From positions 14,507,834 through 14,571,833 of the forward strand of contig OU015523.1 in NCBI GenBank assembly GCA_907165065.1: DNA of 64,000 nt, given 5' to 3'. Under the pieces are notes generated by a model that did no database searches, had not been told where the DNA came from, and worked only from the letters and a program-made list of their open reading frames with translations. The DNA comes from Caprimulgus europaeus (lineage: Eukaryota; Chordata; Aves; Caprimulgiformes; Caprimulgidae). Within the stretch, counting starts at the first letter, position 1, and each line of letters opens with the position of its first letter. Shown piece by piece: positions 50,660-61,099 of the stretch. The translations under genes and the position numbers were made by a program.

Positions 50660-52795
50660 CCTCAGAGCTCTATGTCTCTACAGCAGACTTATCTTGAACA
50701 GAATTACTTGAGAAAGTACAAAGTAGAGCACAGGGAGAGCCAACATATGAACTGTATAGATGATCAGGAGTCAGGAGCTCAAACTCATCTCCCAGCCCTC
50801 TTCCATTTAGAAGAACAAATAAGCCATAGTATACAATTTCCAAACTTTGACTAAAGTTACTTTGGCATCTACAACTCATTTTCAAAAGTGACTTTGGGTA
50901 CTTCTGATGCTAAGACAAATCAAGCCTCAAAAAAATGCAGATGGCATTATCTCCTAACTGGATGATCCACTACTGAAAATGGATTGTAAGAACTTCAGGC
51001 ATGATTGAATCTATTATTGAAATACTGAGCTGACATTTGAAAAAGACAAAATAAATGTGTACAAATGGAGAAAAATTCCAGAGCCAAGCTTTTGTGAGAG
51101 AAAATGTATGGAGTGAGTTTCAAGGTGTTTTTCATACAGGATAGGCAGATATAAATGAATAAGAACCATCTGAGAAAACCCTTTCAAATGCAAACATCTA
51201 CTACCTGGCATATAATTTTGTTCTTCTGGGACTACCGAAAAAAACCTCCACTTACTGAAAGTGGTAATGGTACTGAGCTTTCCATCTCAACTGCCCAATG
51301 TCATGCCATCCTCAATTTATCTGTCACATAGAAACCAATTTCCAGTAAAGGTCACCAAGAACAACTACAAAAATACTCTATTGAGTACCATGGTTGTAAA
51401 ATTCTGAGGGTGCCAGCAAACCCAAAGATTGACAAAGCTGTGTTCCCACTGATCATCACTGTCAAAGCAAGTTGGAAGACACAGAACAGCTCCTGTCTCA
51501 AATATAACTCTACAGGAAAAAAAAATATTAACTAACCACAAGAGAAGTTTCAAGAGTCTTTTGACCCAGAGTCATCACTCTGAATTCAGTTCTGGTTTTT
51601 GTAACGCCTTCTTCCTTCCACATCCTAATTTATTTTTTTTTCTTTTTACCTTGGGAGTTTAAGTATAGTTATCTCTTATTCTTGCTGATCAATAGCATCT
51701 GTGGCAAAAGACTAGGGAGTTACACTGGACAGATTAGACACTGAAAAGCTCTTAAAATTACCAAGAAATCAAGTGTAACATACAGTTCTGTTGACTGGTC
51801 TGGATTAACTCCCAAAACTGGCTGATAGAAAGATGTGAGAATCTTTCCAAGAAGTTAAAACCTGTAGCTAATAAAAGTAGCAGTAATATGAAAAATTAGG
51901 CTCTTCTCCCTTTAAATCACAGCCCATAGAGGCACTGAAGCAAATCCCTTAATCTCTTTTTAAGTAGCTGTTTTATCCCAACTTCCTCTGTGGTTTATAC
52001 CCTCAAAGCATCTACACCACAACTCAAGAACAGCCGAGGCAAGGAGCTTCAAGTTCCTTTTCTTCAAAAAATACCTATAATTAAAAAAAAAGGAAAAGAA
52101 AAAGAAAAAACAACAGACCAAACCAAGAGAACCACTAACCTGAGTTTGGCATTCCTGATCTTTTAACCCTTTGTCCAAGATCATGCATCAAAAAGAAACA
52201 TTCATCACTCTTAAAACCACCATCATACATTCACTGAGGCATGCCAATGATTGTAACACTATATGTTTGCATCTTTTATAAGTACATATCAAATAATGAA
52301 TCTGTTTTCATCCTTGTAACCAATTTATGGATGAGAAAAGTGGAACAGCAATTTTAAGGCCTCAAGTCCGTATCCATGGACAATTTTCTGCTTTTTTCAC
52401 CACAGTATTCAGTAGAGCATTGGGCAGATCCAAGACTCAGTGCGCAGCAGTCAAATTAACTTGCTCCAGGATTTCTAGTAAGTCAAGGGTGGATTAAGAT
52501 GCAGACACAGAAATCTAAATCTCTTCATGTAATTTGCTGAAACTGAATGGCTGAAGAAAAGCCTCAGAAAAAACTTTCAGAAGAAAGGTTGAGTACCAAG
52601 TTTTAAATGATGATGCTGTTTCTCAGGGAAAACCAGAAAAGTGTATTTAGTGTGTTGGACCCTGCCTTCATCAAACAAGGACAATTCCACAATATCATAA
52701 ATCTATGCCCAGCTCACTGAACAACAGCATAAAAGGTGCTGGATTATGAAGGTGAAAGTGTTTACTTAGACAGTCTTAATTTAATGGTGACTTTT
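50660..52795. other. Noncoding DNA, no gene recognised
   Basis: ORFs are short and unrecognised. A possible, very worn MIR-like fragment lies around 52290-52350. A G/A-rich low-complexity tract occurs at 52083-52110. Confidence 0.5.
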
Positions 52796-53040
52796 TTTTT
52801 TTAAACAACACTGCATTTCCACAGAACTTTACAAACATTAACTAACTGTCATAATCTTCACCAGGGAGGCAAGTATCATTATCTCCATGTTACAGATGGG
52901 AAACTTCAGGCAGAACAGTTGGGCAATGCATCTAAGATCACGGAGAAGTCCTGTCAGTGCCAAGAGGAGCAGATCCTTGCCCCCAGACTCACATTCACAT
53001 TGTGCCTCTCAAGTTCTATACTACACTGGTCTCCATTTGA
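52796..53040 (-). repeat. MIR-type SINE, long fragment
   Basis: Read on plus, the motifs 'actttacaaacattaact', 'ataatcttcacc', 'gaggcaagtatcattat', 'ctccatgttacagatggg' and 'aaacttcaggcagaacag' follow the reverse complement of MIR closely. They are followed at the expected spacing by a worn tRNA-derived head (52960-53035, with 'ctatactacactgg' resembling the reverse of the A-box side). This is the best-preserved MIR-like copy in the window. It explains the 62-codon plus ORF that overlaps it (52887-53075). Confidence 0.7.
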
Positions 53041-53960
53041 CAATAAAGGTCAGTCCTATCTTTTTGTTTTTATGAAGAATAAAACTGTAGATGTTTGACA
53101 GCATGTACCTTGTGATCTCAATGATACCATTAGCTCAGCAGAGGAAACCCCAGTGTAATGTTGAAGGTTACAGATTGAAGTGTAAGATCACCAGATTTTA
53201 AGCACCATGCCAGAGAGGCAGATGGTTATATAGTAATGAAAGGAGAGCATTATAAACTAAAACTGCATTCTACAATCTCCTTCCTTGTTTAGACATATGC
53301 ACCCTGACTATTTACTAAACCCATCTCACATCTTTACATTTCATCATCTGCATCAGCTCTGAATTTTTTTGTGTTTGTTTTTTGCTTAAATAAAAATAAA
53401 CAGAAATCTTCACAACACCTGGTGCTCACATTTAAAGTCACAACACAGATAAAGAAGCACTCATGAACTGGGAAAGGGACACTCCATAGCTGAATTATGG
53501 GTTCCCATAACATTTCATGCCTTTGGTTAATGCATTTCTTTGAACTCCTCTGTCCTAAGTGCACAGGATATATGAGCATAACAACACTTCCACGACAGCC
53601 CAAATCACCCGCTTTCCATAGCAGTAGATTGACATGTCATGGAGAGCGTGACTAGGAGGTCGTCAGAGTACACAAAGCACCAGATTAAAGCTCAAAACCA
53701 AGACATATTTGCTCCTTTGGTTATTAAAAAGAAAGATCAGCAGAGGAAAAAAGCCCTGTTGTAATAGAAAAATATCAGGCTTAATATATTGTTGACAACG
53801 CTTCTGTGCAAGGCTGTTTGGGATTTTTTTAAGCCAACAGAGATAGCGAGAAATAAGCATTTATTATAACATGGCCTCTACCTAGGTTGGTATCAGGTTG
53901 ACAGGCCAGCACCATATCTTGTTACAACAAATTCTTAAAAAAGAAAGTAATGGGGGGGAG
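53041..53960. other. Noncoding DNA, no gene recognised
   Basis: ORFs of 89 codons or fewer, none recognised. The stretch leads into the hexanucleotide array through a short G-run at 53952-53958. Confidence 0.5.
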
Positions 53961-54164
53961 AAAAAGAAAAAGAAAAAGAAAAAGAAAAAGAAAAAGAAAA
54001 AGAAAAAGAAAAAGAAAAAGAAAAAGAAAAAGAAAAAGAAAAAGAAAAAGAAAAAGAAAAAGAAAAAGAAAAAGAAAAAGAAAAAGAAAAAGAAAAAGAA
54101 AAAGAAAAAGAAAAAGAAAAAGAAAAAGAAAAAGAAAAAGAAAAAGAAAAAGAAAAAGAAAAAG
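53961..54164 (+). repeat. (AAAAAG)34 hexanucleotide array
   Basis: Thirty-four copies of AAAAAG, 204 bases, run without any interruption that I can see. One strand is all purine, with mirror symmetry, so the array could form triplex (H-DNA) under torsion and is a likely replication-slippage hotspot. The apparent ORFs across it (poly-lysine, Lys-Arg and Ser-Phe repeats) are artefacts of the repeat. The perfect array implies recent expansion. Its true length may be misassembled if the source is a short-read assembly. Confidence 0.98.
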
Positions 54165-57100
54165 AGTAGAAGGATGAATACAAGTTCCTAACTGTGAGAT
54201 CTTTTTGATTCTGTTGGTAGATCACATTGCTGAGTGTTACAAAAGGCTGATAATTCTTTGGATTTCCATGTTTCTCTCAACCCTAGCCCACTATGATCCA
54301 CCTTTTGCTTTTTCAGTACAGGAATCTCAGTCTGCCAGTTCACTGTCCTTTCTAAGAAAGCCCATCAGAAAGAAGGGAAGCAGGCATGCTGTCATCGTAT
54401 CCCACTGGTGTCCAGGAAATGCCAGCCTAGCAGCTGTCACAACAACGGAACTTTCAAAGTCACAGCAAAAAACCTAACAATTGCCCTTACTAACACTGTG
54501 TCATTAATGAAAAAACTTCATGAGAACCAGAATCAGCTTAAGAAGGAGAAGAAAGAATTAAAAAGAAAATAAAAGGTAGGCAAGGAGGTATTTGGTTGTT
54601 GATTTTTTTTTCTCTCTTTTTGAAGGAGAGATCCAAATGCCCACATTACCCAAAACGTCCTTGATTAAAATCCTCAAGAAAGTTATCATTCATGCCACCT
54701 CTAACCTTATGTCTTCTTGCTGAAAATTTTCAAGGAAAAATACTTCTATCATGTCCTTGGTGCAAGTATTCAAGAATGTGCCTTTCTCATGAGCTCTGAA
54801 AAATCTTAAAACCTCTTGTCTCCTTGAAGGAAGTAAATGGATGTCTACTAAACACTTAGGTTTACATAACATTTATTCCCCCTTATTTATTGGGAAAAAA
54901 AAAAAAAGTCTTTTTAGAAAGCACTTCATATTTTGAGAACACTGAATGCTTTCTTTCCTTTTTTTAGTATTTTTGGCAAAGTATGTTTTTGATTATTTAA
55001 AGATAATCTCTATTCTAAATTGCATCTGACTCACATAACCTCCATACTTTAGAAACCACAATAAAAGTGCCATATATTAGCTAAAAATGAATAGGGAGTG
55101 AGTCAGTGAATAGCTAAGGACATTCCACAGAAATGTATGAGCTGCATACTAAGTTTTTAGAAGAATATTTTATTTCATTTTTAGAATTAACAGTATAGGT
55201 TACTTGGAATAAAGACAATACCCTTTCTTTAATTCCCAGATGCAATGTGTTTTGTTTTCCTTATATGTCTTTGTCTACTGTACAAAGAGACCCTTAGTGA
55301 AGTGACAGAAACACTGGTGTTTTCAGAGAAAGAATAGTCATAATTTGTACCTACTAAAGGATTTCCGTAATTAAGATTTTTTCCTTTTAACTCTTTCACT
55401 GGGAATACCTCATTCTTTGGCCTTTGCAAGGCCATCTTACAATATCAGCTTACAGAAATGACTTTAGGGAAATTGCATGTTTTTCTCTAGCTACTGAGTT
55501 CAAGTGTGCTTAAGTTCACTGCTTTAAGTACTTAAAAAAAAAAAAAAAAGGTTGATATTTCTACTTGCCAAGGCTCATTTTCTCAGCAATGTCCTCATAT
55601 TGAATATATGAAGAAGTTCATTAAATACTAGCTGAAGCTTTCCATGCATCATCATGTCTGCAGAGCCACACTGGGGAGTCATGCCCCTTACCGGATACAT
55701 CCCAGATCCAGTAAGCATAGGATAAATAACTACATAAAAATCTTAAGTAGGGGACATGAGACAAGCAGAATTCTTACAGCACAGGATTATGGCTACAAAA
55801 GGAGTCATAATAACTTCCATTCTACCAAACCCATAGCTACTGTCTGAAAAACAACTTTTTTCAAGATCAAAATCTGATTGAGGTAAAACATTTCCTACAG
55901 ATGAACCTCAGAGAAAGGTTCTCCATTCCAACATAAGAGCCAGAAAAGATGACTGCACCATAATCCGAGCATAAACTTAACCGTGATGTGCAAACATATC
56001 CAGGATAGGGCCTTAGAAATCCCGGCAGCCATAATTCACTTCCAGGAAAAACATTTATCTCATAGGTGCTGAGCATGCTGGGGGACCCCAAACAAAGCTA
56101 GGGAAAAAAACTCCACCTAACAACAACAAAAAAACCCCATGGTAAGGAATTGCTGAGAGGACCTAGGTGTACTAAAACCAAAGGCATGCAGTATTCTTTC
56201 CCACTGCCTTTCCTGACTTGAGTGTACTAGGTGCTTGGATGGAGAATGCAGGTCAAGTTCCAACACAATCATCCAGCACCATCTTAGCTGTCCTCTGGAA
56301 AGGAGAGGTAGGTAGTCTAGGACCCCCCAAAATAACAGAAGATAACAGCATTGATGAGTTATTAATCTGACACTGAACTGTGGGGACTGAAGAGGACAGG
56401 TTCTTGTAGCCAGTATTCACAAATCAAGGTCATGCAGAGCTCTGGGGACAGACCAGTGCTGAACACTAAGCCTGTGTTGGCAGAATTTAGCCTTTTTTCC
56501 ACCCCTTCTCATCCGTCACTAGCACGCAGGGAAAGTTCAGAGTTCAAAAGAGAGTCCTCCCACCTATACCTTTGGCTCACTGCAACGTTAAGCAAACCTC
56601 TCTGTTAAGTGACATCTTGGGACAGTAGCTCCTTGAGCTAAGGAGCTAAATAAAGAACCCCTGAGCAGGATACTAGTAACAAATCGTAAATCAGCAGCTG
56701 TTTTCTATACATAATAAAATAAGAATTTCCTCAAACAAGACAGGTGGGGGAGATCCTAAACCCCTTCCCACCTAATGTCCATAGCAAAATAAAATAAAAA
56801 AAATAATTTTAAAGAAGTGACTACCCAGCTGTCACAAATCTTTTCATCTCTTCTCAGATGGAGATGTACACTCCCCTGATATCTCTGCCAACAAAGCCAG
56901 AAGGAGGAGCGAAACTTAATGACATATAAAAATATAATTGGATTCCTTTTTGTATCATTTGCTGGTTTTATTTTTGGACTGTTTACCCACTGAGGTGACA
57001 TGATCTGTAGCAACACAGTGTAACCCTAAAACCCAGCATCCCTCTCTGCAACACTTGCTCTAGTGCATCCAGGCTGAAGCTAAATACCGGCTGATGGTGC

Positions 57101-57589
57101 AGAAGAGGATCATCCACACTCAGAAAATGAAATGCAACAGAGGGATAAAAGAACTCTCACTCCTGAGCGTTTAGCTTGTAGCTGGCCAAATATGCCAGGG
57201 AACTAAGAATGGAAGACGCTCTTCCCAAGAGTATGACCAGGGCAGACAGCTCAGCAGAACAGTTCTAGGGAGCCTAAAGAAAACAGCAACTGCTTTCCAT
57301 CATGTAACTGTAGGGCGTTTTTCAAGAGCAGAAGGACTAACTGGGTCATGGCAAAACTTCACGTGCTGTCAGCAAAGACTGCAGTGGCTTTGCTGAAGTC
57401 GTCTCTTCTGTAATTAAAAATGGCCCATCTCTTCAGCCTTCACCTGGCAGCCTTCCTCTGTGGCCTCTGTCTGACCAAATGGTCTCCTGTTTTGCCCAGC
57501 CAAGTACTTTTACAAAGCAGAACAAGGTGCTTTTATGAAAAGCTGCAGTCTAGTGAACTAAATGACACTTCAAAACATATCTGGCTCAC
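54165..57589. other. Noncoding DNA, no gene recognised
   Basis: ORFs reach 90 codons without recognisable products. The frame at 57420-57683 (plus, 87 codons) begins with a signal-peptide-like stretch (MAHLFSLHLAAFLCGL) but has no other support and overlaps the minus-strand candidate exon. A-runs occur at 54895-54907 and 55533-55549. Confidence 0.5.
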
Positions 57590-57679
57590 CTGGTGCAATC
57601 TCCCCCTCCGCTTCCAGGGGTTTACAGATAACGCAGGATTACCAAAGTTGGGCGTGCTCCCAGCTTTGTATTTGGAGTA
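57590..57679 (-). other. Candidate 90-nt exon, minus strand
   Basis: On the minus strand 'atgccattctttttag' precedes exactly 90 nt, followed by the strong donor CAG|GTGAGC. The frame is open for 30 codons with phase 0 at both ends, reading YSKYKAGSTPNFGNP and ending KRRGRLHQ. The peptide is polar and basic, and the segment has three CpG. It has the best combination of acceptor, donor, length divisible by three and open frame that I found. No homologue is recognised, and the plus strand is also open here. Confidence 0.25.
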
Positions 57680-58899
57680 CTAAAAAGAATGGCATTTGGT
57701 TTGCTTTCTCCTGTACATACCAGTGAAGTAGGACCTTCTTAAACTGAACCACTCCAGAACTGAAATATTCCAGTAACCTAATATCACAGAAGCTTAAAGG
57801 CCTACCCCCAGATGTGTGCTCAGAGTTGTCCAGTGAATTCAAAGCCACAAATACAAAATCCTTCTATACATGGAAAACCCTTTAATACAGCTATTGCTTC
57901 CCAGTGAGCTACAGTACACAGGCAACACTGGGTACTGCTCTGAAGTTGGAAGCAAGCACTATTTATACTGCAACAGAGAGCAAGTTTGGTCTTTAACAGG
58001 AGGGATGCCAGCTTCCCAAGCTGGCATGCATGATGGTTTTGCACACAAGAAAATAAAAACGAGGAACAGAGGGCAGAGGAGGGAGCAAGAACTATAGTCC
58101 TCACTCCTTCTGTCTGTATCTATTACATGTGCAAAATCAGCTGTAAACAGTAAAGATGTCCCTATTAAGCAAAAACACTATCCTGATTAAACAGTGGTCA
58201 CGACAGGTAAATAATTTTAGACTTAAATTGGTCCACTACAATTCACTACAATAACAAAAGACCTCCTAACTAAACTACACGTACAGCATAAATCTACAGT
58301 CTTTATCAAAATGAAGGAAAAGGTGTTGAGGACTCAAGTTGTGGGGGAAAAGTCTACTGAAAAACAGTTTTTAATGTGATTGCACCAACTTACAGAGATG
58401 AAAGGGGGTAAATGGAAAAAGAAAAGACCTAATGTCATATCAACCCTTTGCCAGGATACTGCAAAATGCTATTCTTCATTAAATTTCCTTGAGTCTTCCG
58501 CCTATATTCTGTTGGTGACAGCTTGATTCTGCCTACGCTTATCAAATGGATGGGTGCATGTACAGCCATATGATGGAAAAGGGCTTCTCCATAAAAACAG
58601 CAGCTGAAGGCAGTTTGGTTTGCTGCCACCAGAATGAACCTTCATGCTGCAGCTCATTCTTCAGGAGCCCTCGGGAAAGCCCAACTTGGGACACAGGCCA
58701 ACCCGGCTGTCCTGCCAGGCAACACAGAGTCCAACAGCCACCAGTGAAGTATCACTTGGTCTCGGCAGCTGCTCAGAAATGGATGGCACCAGACCAGTGT
58801 GCTTTTGTGTACACGCGTGTGTGCGATCTCTGGGCTATGTGAAATTGTAGGCTTTTTACCACCTTCTTGCAGAATCCACTCCATGACTCCAGCACATGC
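57680..58899. other. Noncoding DNA with overlapping chance ORFs
   Basis: Several overlapping ORFs of 68-103 codons occur on both strands at 58540-58965, in a locally GC-richer stretch. None has recognisable features, and mutual overlap on both strands points to low stop-codon density rather than a gene. The last part of the minus ORF overlaps the LINE remnant. Confidence 0.45.
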
Positions 58900-59335
58900 A
58901 GTTCTCAGGAGTTTGTGTGATTCACACTGAAATTTTTCCGTGCTGAGTTTTACCCCTGTGAACATCTTAAAATAATTCTTTTTTTTGTCTTAATATTTTA
59001 CACCCTTCAAATACTTGTAGATTGTTATCATATGTCTTAGTCATCATTTAGTCCAAACTGTACACATTAAAATCTTGTAATCTTTGCTCATATTTCAATC
59101 TCTTCAGCCTCTTAACTTCTGTTGCTCTTCTCTGAATTCTCCACTAATTTCTTGACAACTTTTTGGCAACAGAGTGGCCAGAATAATAGTGTCACGGACA
59201 CTTTACGGCTGTACAGAGATAAAGAGGGAAAGTTGTGCAACACCAAAATGACATTAGCTCTTCCCCAAAAAACAACAAATATGTCTAATCTGTAGTCCAG
59301 GATCACTTATTTTTAGTGGCTGCATCATGTAATGC
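58900..59335 (-). mobile_element. CR1/L3-type LINE fragment, minus orientation
   Basis: Read on minus, the sequence follows the C-terminal reverse transcriptase region of CR1/L3 elements: 'ttctggcc' (for the VLAT-type block), then 'agaagagcaaca', 'gaggctgaagagattgaaata', 'gataacaatctacaagtatttgaaggg'. These correspond to the RVQ-R-T, E-RL--L and IN-YKYLKG blocks that are intact in the CR1 at 11.9 kb. Many stops and small indels have accumulated, so it is far older than that copy. The 3' end with the octamer is missing. Confidence 0.7.
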
Positions 59336-61099
59336 TCTGAAATACAAGTACAAATATGCACCTAAAATAATAACTTAGAGACAGTTTAATATACTCAAAA
59401 ACTGTTTTTAATTGATCTTCATGTCACCTGTCAGGAACAGAACATGGAACAGCATTTACCTGCAATAATAGAGAGCAAATGGCTGAAGAGAAACCTCAAA
59501 AGACATGACCCATCGAAAAGAGGTCACACCAAAACAAAGAATCTGAATAGTTACTTTACCACAAAACAAACTGAGGAGCAATCAAAAAGGTAAGGAGTCA
59601 AAGCAAGATTTTAAAAAGGAAATCTTTTAAATTAAACACAACTTTTCCAAATTCTGTAAAATTCTAAGGTATAAAATCTCCACAAAATAAGACATAGTAT
59701 GGTAGTTTCTGTGTTGTATATTTGGACAGTAGAAATATTATTCAGATAAATCTGATCAGACATGGGACTGAGATGCATATAATCTAACTATTAACTTCCT
59801 AAAAGTTAGGTATCTAACTGGAGCCACCATAATCATCTCCAGAGAGCCATTAATCCCATCCTAAAACTGTAATATATTTAGGATGAACAGCTCTCTAGAG
59901 GTATTTCTCCTCATCTCCACTGATAACAGATGGAAACTAAACAGCTGTCTTGACTGCATTTTCCTTTAAGAAGACTACAGTTAAGTAACCTGTACCCAAA
60001 CATCATTTTTAAATGCTGGTCTCTAAAGGAATGAATGTAAGCAATTAGATTGTGCAGGCACTTCAAATATTATCTCCTCTGGAATTTTCTCATTATTTTG
60101 TATTAAAACAAAAACCAAAACAAACAAAAGGAAAAACCTAGAGATTAATATTCAGATGTCCTTCCATCTTTCCAAATACTAAACCAAGGACTACTGAATA
60201 ACTGCTTCTGTGGAAGATTTTCTTCCAAACAAGTCTGCAAACATTGGTGGCAACATGACAGGCTCAGTATGACAGAAATCTGTCATTGCCTTCAGATGTA
60301 CGGTTCAAATGCTCTGAAATGGCTATTAACTAACTGACTAAAGTTTGCGAAAGAGCATTCAATGTTCATCTGGTTCATAAGAGACTGAAACAGCAAATGA
60401 GCATGAACAAAGTTGGTCAATAGAGAAGACTCCCACAAAGCTAGGACAGAAATCGGACAAAAAGTTTAATTTTAGAGGACAATTAGAGGGAAACATATGG
60501 TTGCAATGGCACTGATCTGCAAAACTTCTAATAACAGTACCAAGAAAAGAAAATTATGTATGAGGAAAACTGAGAACAGCAAGTCTATTAAGACATAGCT
60601 GACATGACAGAACACAAACCCTTGCCACTAGGAACTTGCAAGCTAAGAGGAAGAAATAATTTTTAAAAAGAAGAAAAGGAGGGGGGGAAATGGAAAAGAA
60701 AAAGGAAATTGAAACCAGAGTTATAAGAAAAGAAATACAATATATTGATACTATAAACCAATTTTTAAGTTAGTGAATTTAGATTACAATGGAATTAAGT
60801 GTCTTTTAAGTGAGGACATTCCAACACAGGAAAGCACAGCACAACACAACACAGAGGGCATAAGGAATACAAAAATATCCACAAAAACTCCTGAAGGGCA
60901 TCAAGGCGCAAAAGTGACTACAATTTTCTAGAAGCAACAATGAAGTAACCAGTGTTCCTCCAAGTCCTCATGGCAGAGGCAAGGATCAGGAAAGGACACA
61001 AATGCTAGAGACAACTGTATTACACATGGATACAGATGGCATCACTGAAGAGAGATTTTACTTCTTTGAACATGAGAAATTGAGACATTCACCTCACAA
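59336..61099. other. Noncoding DNA between two LINE remnants
   Basis: No gene and no ORF of note. A/G-rich low-complexity sequence lies at 60655-60735 and short ACACA repeats at 60838-60852. The left part of the 61-63.8 kb LINE may extend into this stretch but is too worn to follow. Confidence 0.5.

Noticed and set aside
53898..54225. ORFs of 75-97 codons across the hexanucleotide array (poly-Lys, Lys-Arg, Ser-Phe)
   Set aside because: They are direct translations of the (AAAAAG)n repeat in different frames and strands, with no coding context.
57420..57683. 87-codon plus-strand ORF with a signal-peptide-like start
   Set aside because: Only the N-terminal hydrophobicity supports it. It overlaps the minus-strand candidate exon, and the remainder has no cysteine pattern or known motif.
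58546..58965. Overlapping 68-103-codon ORFs on both strands
   Set aside because: They overlap each other antisense in a locally GC-richer stretch, no one of them shows protein features, and the minus ORF runs into a LINE remnant.
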